This document shows positions 1 through 12,027 of a stretch of DNA of 64,000 nt, one piece after another. Made by a program: the position numbers and the translations under genes. Origin of the DNA: Cyathus striatus (taxonomy: Eukaryota; Basidiomycota; Agaricomycetes; Agaricales; Nidulariaceae); assembly GCA_025738555.1 (NCBI GenBank), contig JAOVFP010000008.1:1488001-1552000 (forward strand). The letters are read 5' to 3'. Position 1 is the first letter of the stretch; every line of letters begins with the position of its first letter. A model generated the notes under the pieces. The model saw only the letters and a program-made list of their open reading frames with translations, ran no database searches and was not told the DNA's origin.

Positions 1-1150
1 ATCATAGGCTACATCATTGGATCGACACAAGGTTTTACATCGATGATGAACTTCCCGATCCTCCTGTAATTAGTTAAGATAACAGTCACAATGTTCCAGT
101 ACCCTTACATAAGCAGATTACGTAAGCACCAAGAGGTACAAAATGTCAAGTAAGATTAGAAATACTAGATAATTTCGACGAAGTGTTCGGACCCTATTTA
201 TGGAAAGCCGGACAACCACGCTCAGCTACGTCAAAGTATTTGAGCTCCGACCTTCGGCTCTACGGCTTGCCGCTTATATTCGGTTCAATTTCTCGGTTCT
301 TCGTTCGCGTACTGAATATTAAATTCTAACCCTTAATTCAAATATCCAGATCGTAGACACATTATCTGATCTACAAACTTATGTTGTAAACTGTATATAA
401 CATTGAAACTGGTTGGCTATGATACAAGTTACGATTTATAGTGTATGTGGGCTGATAATATGTAAATCCAATAGAATGGATGCGAACGCATACAGTCCCG
501 CAACCTGTTCACGTATCAAGCTTGAATTGAAACAACGCGTCTACATTATCGCCTCTGCCACCTCCAAACCACTCCCCAATGCTCTCAGCCTCCACCCCCT
601 TCGCCACAATGCTTGCCACTCGATCAACACCAAGAAAGCCACCTAAATGGTTATATCACCCACTCATGTAACTGGGAGACCGCTTAGCAGTGGCACCTCA
701 AGATCTAGTCATTTCCTTGTCAACATTTTAACATCTCTTCTACCTCTTCTTATCTTCTCATTCAATCCATGCATTCTACTTAAGAAAACTCATATTTGTC
801 TGCTTAAAACATTTTACATATTACTGTTGTTTTCTTGGCCTTTCCTCAGCGCAGTTCGCTATTTTAGGTATATGATCTCTCTTCTACTATTTAAACTGTA
901 CATCTAGGTATATTGCAATTCACACTCTCGAGATCTCGTCTAAGCATCCTTTATTCGTATTCTTTCGCTGTACGCAACGTTCTGCGATGCTCTATTCGAT
1001 CCAAATCGTCAATACCCCAACTTCACTCTAAAAATTCATCTCAGAACTTTGTCTCGAAGTTCTGTCTATTGCTATGTCGTTATCTCTCTCACATACATTC
1101 CTTACCACTCTATTTTGTCGCCTTAAAACCCTAACGCTGGACGGACATGC
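1..1150. other. AT-rich intergenic DNA, no gene seen
   Basis: Only short open stretches occur here, none with a recognisable motif, signal peptide or convincing intron pattern. No repeat copy of this stretch was found elsewhere in the window. Confidence 0.5.
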
Positions 1151-1189
1151 CAGCGACTTGCATTTATTTGTGTAGGAACCTTCAAAACC

Positions 1190-1960
1190 AAGTTTACCTC
1201 TTCAGTTCTCAAGATATGTATTTCGTTCTCAAGGCCTCTGCTTCGTTTCCAAGACCTCTACTTAATATTCAAAGTCTTTGCTTTTGATATAAATGTCTCT
1301 ATTTCGGTTTGAAGCTCTGTACTTTATTCCTCATGTCTCTACATCATTCTAAATGATTCTATTTCATTCTCAGGGCTTCCAAGGTCTCTGCTTCTGTCTA
1401 AAGTATTCTGATTTTTCTGAAGGCCTTATTTTTTTTTACGAACATCTCTGTCTCATTCTCAAGATCTCTGTTTATTTTTAAGCTATATGCTTCATTATTA
1501 ATGTCCGTTACAAAGGATTCTGAGGACCTTTTATTCATTACAAACTGTCTGTTGTCCTCAAGGTCTTTGCATCGCTATGAAGCCCTGTACATTGTTCTGA
1601 ATGCATCTGCTTAGTTTGGGAGTTCTATGCCTTCAATCACAAGATCGACGTTGGTCTTAAAAGTCTCTGGTTCATTCTAAATCTCTCTATTATATTCTAA
1701 AGGCATTGCTTCGTTATGAAGCCCTGTGTATCATCCTGAACGCCTCTGATTTATTTGGAATCTCTGTGCTTCATTCTAAAAGTCTGGTTCAATCTGAATG
1801 TATCTATGATGCTCTAAATGTATTTGGAACATTATGAAGATCTGTGAATTGCTCTGATCGCCTCTGTTTCGTTTGAAGGTTCTCGGATTCATTCTCAAAG
1901 TCTCTGAATTGTTCTAAAGGACCTTCCCCTGATGTCAACATCTCTACATTGTTATCAGGG
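1190..1960. repeat. Degenerate tandem repeat (roughly 25-30 bp unit)
   Basis: A pyrimidine-rich phrase of the type TCTCTGCTTCATTCTAAA recurs again and again with substitutions and small indels (for example near 1235, 1290, 1335, 1390, 1450, 1675 and 1905). The spacing is roughly 25-30 bp. It looks like an old, heavily mutated minisatellite. No coding potential is seen. Confidence 0.6.
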
Positions 1961-1992
1961 CATTCACAAATTGGTTTGATGAGTGTGACGTA

Positions 1993-2760
1993 CAGTGCCG
2001 ATCAAAAGTATTGCACACACAAAATACAAACAAACAAGATTGCGGATTGCGAGAAACATAACTTCCCTCAAAGTAGCTCAAATCTCTTCATGTAAAATGT
2101 AGATATGTAATACACGACTTGCCCTATCATAATATGATTTTTGCAAATTTTTTTATACACAGAATAATGCTACAGGAAGTGATGAAAAAAGGTGAGGTTT
2201 TGACTGTATTGCACGCTTTACCACATTACTTGGGCTCGACGAAATTATGTGCATTTTAAGTATGTTATGCTACTGCTTAAGAGCTTTAAAACGCGTCATT
2301 GAACATAAAATTTGGAGCTGTATATCATTTGTTATTATCAAGGCGTTCTGGAGACTTTTGCTAAAAATAGCCAAATTACGCTAAAAATAGCGAAAGTCTC
2401 CAGAACGCCTTGACAATAACAAATGATATACAGCTCCAAATTTTATGTTCAATGACGCGTTTTAAAGCTCTTAAGCAGTAGCATAACATACTTAAAATGC
2501 ACATAATTTCGTCGAGCCCAAGTAATGTGGTAAAGCGTGCAATACAGTCAAAACCTCACCTTTTTTCATCACTTCCTGTAGCATTATTCTGTGTATAAAA
2601 AAATTTGCAAAAATCATATTATGATAAGGAAAGTCGTGTATTACATATCTACATTTTACATGAAGAGATTTGAGCTACTTTGAGGGAAGTTATGTTTCTC
2701 GCAATCCGCAATCTTGTTTGTTTGTATTTTGTGTGTGTGCAATACTTTTGATCGGCACTG
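1993..2760. mobile_element. Fold-back MITE with Tc1/mariner-type ends
   Basis: Two arms of about 370 bp (1993-2366 and about 2386-2760) are near-perfect reverse complements around a short centre. The outer ends read CAGTGCCGATCAAAAGTATT, and the element sits between TA dinucleotides (1991-1992 and 2761-2762). CAGTG ends with TA target duplication are the signature of the Tc1/mariner superfamily. There is no transposase, so it is a non-autonomous fold-back derivative. A transcript would form a long hairpin. Confidence 0.8.
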
Positions 2761-2763
2761 TAT

Positions 2764-2890
2764 ACATGTATGATGCCAAACTGGACAGACTAAACGACAG
2801 GCTGAAGGACATCTGGAACTGGACAGCCAAAAGCCCGCTGTGTGAGTCTTTGTGACGCGTGACCGAACAGTTGGTCGAAATTATACAGTA
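2764..2890 (+). mobile_element. End fragment of a pogo/Tc1-like element
   Basis: After the MITE a short open frame (ATG near 2767, stop near 2855) runs into a terminal-repeat-like sequence ending TCGAAATTATACAGTA at 2890. The reverse complement of that end reappears at 45905-45940 (TACTGTATAATTTCGACC...). The CTGTATAATTTC end beside TA resembles pogo/Fot1 termini. I infer a remnant right end, possibly with the last codons of a transposase, into which or beside which the MITE inserted. Confidence 0.45.
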
Positions 2891-3453
2891 TGTGTAGCAG
2901 GTCGGACGATCGTCTACGCATGTAGATAAGTCAAATTAAACTTGTGCAGCGAACACTCGCCCAGTGTAGCACAGACTCCTGAGACTCAGAGAGACTATCC
3001 AATAATAGTGTTTGGTCACAGGTCTGAGATGCTATTTCGGATATAGTCATTACAGATTCGAACTGTGTGCCGGAACAATGATCTCCGTCTGTAAATCAAG
3101 CTAAACCATATGTTCGGCATAGTGATAATGTAGCGTGATTGCACTAGCATGTAAATAAAAATGAAATCTAATGTTGTGGGGTGGATAAATGAGCTAGTAA
3201 ATATTTAGATGCTTTCGATCGTCTCCTTTGATAAGACCAAGCCACCCGCGAACCTCAGTATGTTCACTTCAGTAGAGTTGTTATGAAGAGTTTGATCATC
3301 ACTTGCTAAGTGACTTACTAGCTTAAAAGATCTTCAATATCAGTGTGTTTTTATGGCAATAAATAACAAATCACCCACAAGCACTAGTCCAAAACACCAC
3401 CGCGCATTGTAGCCCTCACCTTGATGTAGATGGAGTGATATGTGATCTCAGTG
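2891..3453. other. 5' region of acyltransferase copy 1, duplicated upstream of copy 2
   Basis: The stretch 3325-3420 matches 5905-6000 upstream of copy 2 (shared phrases such as CACCCACAA...CACTAGTC and CGCATTGTAGCC). The tandem duplication therefore included at least 150-200 bp of upstream sequence. No gene is seen here. Confidence 0.6.
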
Positions 3454-3463
3454 CATAAATATC
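3454..3463 (+). promoter_or_regulatory. TATA-like box of acyltransferase copy 1
   Basis: CATAAATATC lies 57 bp before the chosen ATG. The surrounding sequence is conserved at 6110-6119 upstream of copy 2, which supports both the promoter and the start codon. Confidence 0.55.
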
Positions 3464-3510
3464 ATCAGGTAGCTTGCGGTCTTCCGCTCGATCTCTACCA
3501 ACATAGCGAC

Positions 3511-4732
3511 ATGAAGAACAATGCACACGACGACGTCAGACTCATACCGCTACAACCGATATACATCTTCATCATCTATCTCCTATTCTTCCTCGGCCTC
3601 GTATCTCGCTCGCGTGTATTGAGAGCTATACTGTTTATCCCCATCCTCGTCATTTCGACATACATATGGGTATATACCACCGGTGGGGTAGTAAACGACA
3701 GTTTGATATGGCCTTTCGTAGCTCAAATTGTGTTGATGGCCTCCGATGCGTTCCTGATTAACGATGTCTCAATGCTCCGTCGCGTTGAACAGACAGAGGA
3801 CACGAATCATTTGGGGGTTTGGGACAGATCTAAATGGGCATTTGACTTCATGTTCAACTATCGACTTATCGGGTGGACGCATGAACCACGACATGTTCTT
3901 CCCCCGCACCCTACGGAGTCGAAATGGCAATTTGTGCGATCAGGGATGGTCAAATGCATTATGTATTATGCACTTTGCGATATTGCACAAACATTGATTT
4001 GGTATACACCTCTGCACAAGTGGCGTGAAGCTTCGATTATGGCCACCGGATTCCGTGTTATGCACACTGCAATGTACGCGTTTACGGGATCGCTTGGGCC
4101 GAACATAGTGTACACCGCCGCGTCTATTATAGCCGTGACTATTTCTCTCACTGATCCAAGTGAGTGGCCACCGGTATTAGGAAGATGGAGTGATGCTTAC
4201 ACTGTACGGCGGTTTTGGGGGTGAGATCGATTTTTGCTCTCCACTCCAAACACTACTAAAATCCCTTTCCACCCGTAGGCGTACATGGCACCAGTGCTTA
4301 CGCCGAATCTTTTCATCTCATGGGGACTTTGTTGCTTATCGCCTTCTCCGTCTCGAGAAAGACACTTCACTAGGAACCAACGTGCAGCGTTATGCCGCCT
4401 TCGGCCTATCAGGTCTTCTTCACGCTATAGGCGACTACGGGATGTTCCGCTCGAGGTTCTCGGATCTCAGCGGATCAATGTCGTTCTTCCTCCTCCAGGC
4501 GACAATAATCATGTTCGAGCAGGAGATTGGGAAGCTGTTGGGAGTTAAAGCTGGGAAGTGGACTAGAAGAATGGGATATGTGTGGACGTTCTGTTGGTTC
4601 GTGTTGACGTTTCCTCCGTGGACTGATCCACAGCTTCGAGTTGATCCTTCCCATTGGTCGCCTAGATGTTGGAGGAGAGGGAGTATCACGAACTATTTGT
4701 TGACTGGAAAGTGGAATTTTGAGGTTAGGTAA
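3511..4732 (+). CDS. Wax-synthase-like membrane O-acyltransferase, copy 1
   Basis: Exons 3511-4220 and 4279-4732 give 387 residues. The 58-nt intron is phase 2 and splits the Gly codon of the RFWG motif. The protein belongs to the MBOAT_2 wax-synthase-like family: integral membrane enzymes that move an acyl group from acyl-CoA to an alcohol. Visible marks are an N-terminal hydrophobic block with FLGLVSRSR, the LPPHPTES loop, YTVRRFWG/RTWHQ (His near residue 241) and SGLLHAIGDYG, whose His near 285 matches the invariant MBOAT histidine. Start: I chose the ATG that aligns with copy 2 (MKN...); an upstream GTG-initiated extension is not conserved. In fungi, members include secondary-metabolite O-acetyltransferases, so the acceptor cannot be deduced. 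This copy appears intact. Subgroup with copies 2 and 5. Confidence 0.87.
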
Positions 4733-6109
4733 TCCATATCACTGCTTTAGTCCCAAACTTGGGTTTCCTCCGAGTCATGTTCTTCTGCATCATATTGTAC
4801 AACTCGCTACTGTAAAGGAGATGGTGAGCCTGGCACCTAAATAAATAAACGTAATGCGAGTCGGTGAACGTCCGTTCGACCTGGGTGTTCTAAGGTGTCG
4901 GATGGGAAATTCTGAAGTCTGACTGTGAAGGGGAGAATTTTCACTAGATCACCAGGAAGTGGATACAAGAGATTTTATAGTAAAAGAGAAAAAATCACAT
5001 TACTTAATAAAAATTAGTTTGTGAGACGGGGATTAAAGGGTCGTGAAGATAAGTACCGAGAGTAAGGGTCAGAATGTAAGGTATAAGTAGGACGGAGAGA
5101 TGGAGAGTAAATTTACGAAGAAAACCAGAAAATCGGAATGGCTCGACACACGTACCGCGTACAGAGTCACGTGATCTCGATACCAAAACTTGAATACCGA
5201 ATTTTGTAGTGCAGGCGCATTACAACTTGTCGTGAGGCAGACACTCGAAATTGGACGGTATTTCTCATTAATTTTAGGCTTCAATTGTTCTCGAGAGAGT
5301 AGAGAAAAGCACATCAGCAGATCAGACGTCGTTAAAGCGAAATAAGACTTGACGGAGCTGGGTGAGTGTGTGGACAACGAACACACCTAATGTTGAACTG
5401 AGAATGACCATTCGCTTGTACTCGATAAAATCGGTGTTTGCATCAGGAGAAGTCGAAATTGACATCATTCATGCTGGCTTGAACTGGGGGAACGTAGTAC
5501 TAATAATTACCTAGTAAATGTTCATTCCCTTCTGCAAATGAGGCTAATGTTCTGGATAGCGATAAAAATAATTCATGCTACACAATGATCGAATTTTAGA
5601 ACGAGTCGGCAAGCAGGGGGTACATGCCAACGCTGTTCACGTTGTGGGTTTAGGTGCCACTTCGCGTTTAGTCATTCCGTTATCGTTAATCCGAGCGTCT
5701 CCTCAAGTCATGCACTGTTGCCCAGGCCCCAGACTAATAAACAAGTGTGCTAGTAGACATAAAGACACCATTAATCGCATCTTTGGTACTTGAGGTGTCT
5801 TTATTAAAACACTGAGCACCAATAACGGTCCGCAGCAGCCACACGACGCCCGCAAACCTTGTTTGAACCTCGGTAAGTCGTTACGCAGTGATGATCGATA
5901 ACTTGAAGGATCTTTTATCAGTATGTATATGGTAACACTTAACAAGCCACCCACAATCGCTAGTCTATAACACCGCATGCCGCATTGTAGCCGTCAGTCA
6001 TCATGATGTACAGTGACAAGAATAGCTCTTGTAGGTACCACTGAACATCATCTTCGCTGGGATTGCGACCCGATGACCAATATGAACTTATAATACGGGA
6101 TCACAATGG
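4733..6109. other. Intergenic DNA between acyltransferase copies 1 and 2
   Basis: No gene is supported. It contains a dispersed repeat fragment (5000-5240) and, at 5805-6000, the duplicated upstream region shared with copy 1. Confidence 0.5.
5000..5240 (-). repeat. Dispersed repeat fragment related to 46.37-46.56 kb
   Basis: The reverse complement matches 46370-46560. Shared blocks include AAATCGGAA, GAGTCACGTGAT(C)TCGATAC and GAATTTTGTAGTGCAGGCG. The copy at 46.37 kb ends in a perfect short palindrome; here the palindrome is broken after GCAGGCG. The element class is unknown. Confidence 0.55.
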
Positions 6110-6119
6110 CATAAATACC
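6110..6119 (+). promoter_or_regulatory. TATA-like box of acyltransferase copy 2
   Basis: CATAAATACC lies 61 bp before the ATG and is followed by CACCACGTAGCT, matching the arrangement upstream of copy 1. Confidence 0.55.
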
Positions 6120-6170
6120 ACCACGTAGCTCTGGGATGTTCTGCACAGTCTATACCAACACAGCGTCCCC

Positions 6171-7403
6171 ATGAAGAACGAAATAGACGATGATGTAGGG
6201 CTCGTCCAGCTACGACCTTTATTCATCTTCGTCATATATCTCTTTCTTTTTCTGGGCCTCGTATCTGACTCTCGTGCGATGAGAGTGCTACTATTTTTCC
6301 TTATCATCGCAATTTCGACATACCTTTGGCTATATACCACCAGCGTGATGGACGACGGTGCGATATGGTTTTTCTTAGCTCAAAATGTGCTTATGGCGTC
6401 TGATGCGTTTGTGATTAATGACGTCTCGAAGTTCCATCGTGTTGGACAGACAGAGGATACGAATCAGTTACGGATTTGGGATAGATCTAAATGGGCACTT
6501 AATTTTATGTTTAACTATCGACAGATTGGGTGGACACATGAACCACGCCACGTTCTTCCCCCGCACCCTACGGAGTCGAGATGGCAATTTGTACGCTTAG
6601 GAATAACCAAATCCTTGTGGTATTATGCAATTTGCGACGTTGCGGAAACATTTATCTGGTACATACCTCTGTACAAGTGGCGTGAAGCTTCGATCACAGC
6701 AATCGGATTCCGGGTGATATACACATTAATGTACGCGTTCACGGGATGGATTGGCCTCTGTTTGGTTTACACAGGTGTCGCTACCGTAGCGGTTGCTATT
6801 ACTCTCACTGATCCGAGCGAGTGGCCACCGCTATTTGGAAGATGGAGTGACGCATACACTGTACGACGATTTTGGGGGTGAGAAAATATATTGTATCATG
6901 TATCATCTTCAAAACACACTTCTACCCATAGACGCACATGGCACCAGTGTTTGCGCCGAGTCGTCTCATCCCATGGTGATTTCATCGCCTATCAACTTCT
7001 CCGTCTCGAGAAAGACACTTCACTAGGAACCAACGTGCAGCGTTATGCCGCCTTTGGCCTATCAGGTCTTCTTCACGCTATAGGCGACTATGGGATACTT
7101 CGCTCGAAATTCTCGGATCTCAGCCGGTCTATGTCGTTCTTCCTCCTCCAGGCGACAATAATCATGCTCGAGCAGGAGATTAGAAAGTTGTTTGGACTTA
7201 AAGCTGGGAAGTGGACTAGAAGAATGGGATATGTGTGGACGTTCTGTTGGTTCGTGTTGACGTTTCCTCCGTGGACTGATCCACAGCTCCGATTTTCTCC
7301 TACACATTGGGGCCTTGGTTTTTGGAAGACGGGGAGCGTTACGAACTATTTATGGTCCGGAAAGTGGGATTTCAAGGAAAGTCCTATCTTAGTTCCAATC
7401 TGA
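6171..7403 (+). CDS. Wax-synthase-like membrane O-acyltransferase, copy 2
   Basis: Exons 6171-6877 and 6932-7403 (54-nt phase-2 intron at the same Gly codon) encode 392 residues. It has the same family marks as copy 1: hydrophobic N-terminal segments, LPPHPTESRWQF, YTVRRFWG/RTWHQ, and SGLLHAIGDYG with the catalytic-type His. Exon 2 is almost identical to that of copy 1 over long blocks (for example 4545-4635 against 7203-7290), whereas exon 1 is clearly more diverged. This suggests gene conversion or a recombinant duplication. The C-terminus is about six residues longer than in copy 1. It appears intact. Substrate unknown. Confidence 0.87.
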
Positions 7404-8315
7404 TCCATGTGTTAACAAAGTGGACCAGAATGAATGGACACGATAATTGATTTACCTCATGTATTAGTGTATCTGCCTATGAGCCCTACGAGCTCGCGTT
7501 GTAGATATAGAAAGTAGATCACCCTGAACGATTATCCCGAGAAGCTAGAAACGAATCGAGCAGTCATTGTTGACAATGATAGCTTTCCGAGCCACACAGA
7601 GTACCCCATCCTTTTGCTGGCCACCATTGATTGGAAGATTTACCTCTATTGTGCCTGGGATTGAGCGGAAATGATGCTCTGTGCTTCACTGATGTCCCAA
7701 CGAGAATCTATAAAGAGAATGCACATATATATAAATGGAACTTACCAAATCTTCGGCCGACGAGTCTGTCTGAGACATCGCGTCGCATATCTCAAGCAAT
7801 GCCGTGCCAGTGCCCTCTGTCAATCTTCTGTACGAATTTGCCGGTGGTGACGCGAAAGACGAGACATGATTTGACTAAGATTCACAGGCGCGGGAGTCCA
7901 GCCGTTGATAAAGTCTTGCATTGGTGCGGCTCTGAGGCTGGACTTCTGATCGGAATGGCCTTCAATGTTGAACGTTGAGCGCTTGATGGATTATCGATAG
8001 GCGTTGAGGAGAAGGAAAGTAACTATGGAGGTTGGTTTGAGGCAAGTTTGAAGTGCGGGGTTTTCGGGCATTTTATGATTTATCCATCACAACACAACAC
8101 AATGCACATCAAACAATAATATGTAGTATTCACGTGATCGCGATTTGACCTTTGCTCCTTCCTGCTCCGTCAATTAGCTCCTACTTCTCCCCATACCACC
8201 AACTCACCTCTCTCAGCGCAACTAAATGACAGATACACACCCCTCCCATACCCTCTGACTCCGCCGAACTCGAACTCGAACCCCATCATCTCCCACACCA
8301 ACACAATCCACCAAG
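7404..8315. other. Intergenic DNA, no recognised gene
   Basis: One 115-codon open frame from a TTG (7631-7978) has no recognisable motif and no ATG start. I do not call it a gene. Confidence 0.45.
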
Positions 8316-9200
8316 ATGAGCGTCGAGAATTGCACCTCTCGTACGGTCCCCCAGGAATCGACGATCGCAGGCTTCAAATATAACTCTACCACTCTTGCGT
8401 GCGCATTTTTTGTTTCGAAAGATTGAAAGGTTGAGTTTGAGTGTGATTATAGCATCTTGAGTCTCTTTTTAATCTTGGGTAGTGATGGAGGGTGTGGATG
8501 AGATTACAATTGGGGAGATTGCGAATGTGTTGGTTATGAAGGATTTTATGGCTGTAGTATGTTTCCCGACCTCCTCTTTTTCTATGTTCTTGCTGACACG
8601 TCAAAGCAGCGGTATCGGGACTTGGCGCGTTCTTGGGAGGTGTAACTGCACGTGTATACGCGGATAGGTTCTCTCGCAGACAACTTGAACCAGTTATGGC
8701 TGTGTGTTATCCTAATGTGCCGCAATCGAATCATGTCATTTTTTCCTTGGGAGGGTAATGAGTGGAGTAGGTGTCAGTGCGCTTAGGTACGTTTCCTCCT
8801 TCACGTTCCTCTCCCCTTAGACTAACGATGATATGTAGCATGCTAGCTTTACTATACATGGCCGAAATGAAAATCGCACCCCTCAGAAGTCTGCAGTCCC
8901 TCGCGCTCGAGCAGTTAAGTACTGTATTTCTAGGGTGTATTACGGTTCTGGGCTGGTTTTGGGACTAGAGTAGGGAGTGTACGTCCCTCTTTCCTCTTTT
9001 CTTTTCTTCCCCTTCTTTCTCCTTTCCCCGGGCCTCTTCCCGATCTCTTTGACACAAGAGCTTATGCACTTACGAAACACAGTCCAACTGGCTCCCCACA
9101 TGGCGCATCCTACTCGCTCTCCAACTAACCCTCTATTTTCCCTTGTCCCCGCGTTTACTGGTGTTCGCTTGCGTCAGTTTCTCCTCAGCGGATAAGATAA
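8316..9200 (+). other. Possible multi-exon gene, unresolved
   Basis: Several short coding-like blocks lie in order: an ATG at 8316 (MSVENCTSRTVPQES..., stop 8424); a block at 8485-8556 followed by a GTATGT donor; a block at about 8608-8755 reading AVSGLGAFLGGV...RVYADRFSRRQ; and 8757-8915 reading MSGVGVSAL then MLALLYMAEMK across a possible intron (8788-8838). I could not join them into one clean frame. It may be a small membrane-protein gene or a decayed one. Identity unknown. Confidence 0.3.
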
Positions 9201-9341
9201 CAATGGCGTTGACCGAGGACTTGCAGCTTCCAAGAATTAATTCGTCCAAGTACAAAGCACCATGCAAATTGATTGATATGTATGGTGGCGTATTAAGCAC
9301 TTGATTGAACTCTAGTGCAGGTACCTACATAAAATGATGAA

Positions 9342-10328
9342 CTACTCAGGCTTTTGTGCATAGAACGTTATCCAATCCACCTTAGCCCCTTCAGTCTCAT
9401 CCATTTCCTTCTCCAGGTCATCTAAGAGCTTATCCATTTCTTCCTCCGAATTAACGAACCCAAAACCACCATTGTCCAAGATGGGAACCTTAACACCTCT
9501 CCATAACGTCATCAAATTATTACGACCTACGATACCTTCTTCTCCAGCCCATTTCCCGTTATACGTGGGTCGAACGACAACCGTAATGTTTTGGAATCCT
9601 GCTTCAGCAAGCAACTGGGGTAAAGCTTTGTAGCAGTGCCAGTCTATCCCGCGAGCAGCAGAGAACGTTCGAATTAGGTTTTTGTGCCTGTCATTCACGG
9701 GCCCGGCTACCCAATCCCCGGGTTCGAGAAGTTGGACCCAACCTCCTGGTTTAAGCACTCGGTGTAACTGGCTCAACGCCGGTGGAATGTCCGCTCTTGG
9801 AATTGCGACTGCGAAAACAAGCCTTTGATGGATCAGCGTAAATTTTGAGGTCCATTCGGACGGGAGGTCAAGTAGGGATGCGATGCTGAACTGGGTATTG
9901 GCTGGGCGGGTATCTTGTGGAGGGAAGTTTCGTGACTCAATATCAGCACCATAAAGTTTCACAGTTGAAGGCACTTCGGCGGCGAAATCGAGTAACCATA
10001 TACCTTATTGTAGTATTGATTTAGTACTATAATCTTCGACAACGGGATGGTACGGACCTGTTCCTGTTCCGTTATCTAGCACTTCATCACCTGGATTTAT
10101 AGAAATAGGTGGTAGAACCAGTTTGTTGTCAAATGCTTTCTTCAGCATGTAATGCTGGCGTATAAGCCTACAGAATGAAACCATTAGTAGGAGCTAAATG
10201 GCATATATAAGTATCAAAACTAACCTAATTCTCTCCGTTTCATCAGCAGGAATTACATATTTGGAACCAGGGTAGGAGGTGAAAACTCGCAATTCGTTGT
10301 GGGTGATTGGGAGAACGTCAGTACTCAT
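9342..10328 (-). CDS. SAM-dependent methyltransferase (class I)
   Basis: Exons 10328-10225, 10167-10058 and 10003-9342, with introns of 57 and 54 nt, give 291 residues. Motif I is rebuilt across the last intron as VLDNGTGTG then IWLLDFAAEVP, the glycine-rich SAM-binding loop. LYGADIESRNFP follows as the acidic second strand. HRVLKPGGWVQLLEPGD is the typical post-motif segment. The family is that of small fungal class I methyltransferases resembling the LaeA/TAM type, cytosolic or nuclear, with undefined acceptors. The start ATG gives MSTDVLPITHNELR. The gene points toward the acyltransferase pair and shares no operon-like arrangement with it. It appears intact. Substrate cannot be inferred. 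Confidence 0.87.
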
Positions 10329-11281
10329 GATGGTCTCTAGAGATTTGCATATTCTGCCATTGCCATTGGACCTTTTATCCTCGACTTAACCTCATGATAT
10401 GGACGCGGCCCTGATTGTCCCGGGATCGGCTATATTTAAATGGCGATTCACGTCGGGTAATTAGTACCTAGTGTCCGCTTTGACACCGGGAATCTTCATG
10501 TGAGCAGATTTATACGTACCTGTGGGATAAATATGTGGTTTATCGTTGCTTTCATGAGAACGTGTTGCGCATCGTAATGATATCGAGTCCCAAATGTTAA
10601 GGTAAAAGTGTAAAAATATATGACAAAATTCACATCTTTTCTTAGTGAGATTAAAATATATGAGGTACTAGATTGCGAAGTACTTAATAAGTTCCAAAGC
10701 ATACGTGAACCTATGTGAACTCACACTTCGGACGACACAAACAAATGGGGATAACACGTGCCTGATATCATAAAGCCGTGCACTGCAAAAATTAAGCCCC
10801 GGCTCTAGGTTCTCATTAACATCGGCATATACCCATCCCCGCGGAACGAGATGGGAATGTTTTTTTGAATATACCTTAATTTCTTTATATATGTATACAA
10901 ACTCGCAAAGTCATTGGGTATGCTGTTGTGTGAAAAATGTGAAAAAGTCCGATAGTGAACTCCGAAGATCTGAAGTTTTCCATTTATTTACCTTCTCCAA
11001 TCCATTCTTATAACGCAGTTACACTCGCCTTACCCTCGCCCTAAACTTACAGTAGTCTTTATATATATAATACTTCAAAAGAATGCTAGTAATTACATGA
11101 TCCTCTTGTTAAGATCTCCAATGTTGAACGTGTCACTCAGGGTCTTAACGCTCAGACACTCGCATGGATCTACTACTACTTACTATACATAATATTTGAT
11201 ACACCTTCCTTTTACTCCATGAATGTCGATATAGAGCATTTACTCAAACTAACAGCATACTAAAGCGCACCCTTGGCCTTC
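10329..11281. other. Intergenic DNA, nothing recognised
   Basis: AT-rich, with no convincing exon chain on either strand and no repeat shared with other parts of the window. Confidence 0.45.
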
Positions 11282-12027
11282 TTAAAAATCCATTGGCGCT
11301 GGTTTAATCTTGTCATCAAAATAATCTTAAGGAGAAGTATATAACGTGCTTACCAACTTCAGGCGATCACTCCTTTTGGCTTTCAGAATCTTATCCTTCA
11401 CGGATGTACCTAGCTTGGAGCCGTCACTCTTCTGGATTAAATAATACGAATTATCACTACTAATCAGGTAGTATAAATTTGTCAAGATTTACCTTTGAAA
11501 CCTCCCGCTCCTCTGACTTACGGTGGTCACTGTCGCCAAACTTTAACCTTTTGTAGCTAATAGGTGTCTCTGCTTCCTCTCCCTCTTCTACATCACTCTC
11601 TGCAGGTCGCTTCTTTCCTGTATGAGGTGATATAGGGGGAGTGGGAAGTGATGTACTCTCCTAACATTGAGTTTATTCATTGATGAATATAGAATAGCGT
11701 ATATAACACCAACCCCCGACTTTTCAAGTGGCAAAACGGTGATGCCCACAGGAACAGGCGTACCTTCCCTTGAGCTCAACTATTTCGCACAAATTATCAT
11801 AACATGCCACCTTCATGATAACTATATGCACATACCTCAACGCTTTCCAAAATATATTCCGAGTCTTCCGTCTGTTTTGACCTCCATTCGTTGATCTCGC
11901 TGACACGTAATTTCAGGACGTTTACTTCCTCGTCCGATTTTCTCATAGCATTTTTTAACTCGTCCATTTCTCGGCGCAGTGTCTTGTTTTCCTCTTTTAG
12001 GTGTTCGAGTTCCTCTGGCGTGGTCAT
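11282..12027 (-). CDS. Small Lys/Glu-rich coiled-coil protein, unrecognised
   Basis: Five exons keep one frame: 12027-11836, 11779-11714, 11660-11493, 11431-11354 and 11308-11282, giving 176 residues. All introns are phase 0. Residues 1-50 (MTTPEELEHLKEENK..., LRREMDELKN) form a clear heptad coiled coil. The middle is low-complexity (STSLPTPPISPHTGKKRP) followed by an acidic run and basic KILKAKRSDRLK. It ends IKPAPMDF. The layout suggests a nuclear or scaffold-type protein, but I recognise no family. The regular splice chain without stops is the main evidence that it is a real gene. Confidence 0.6.
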
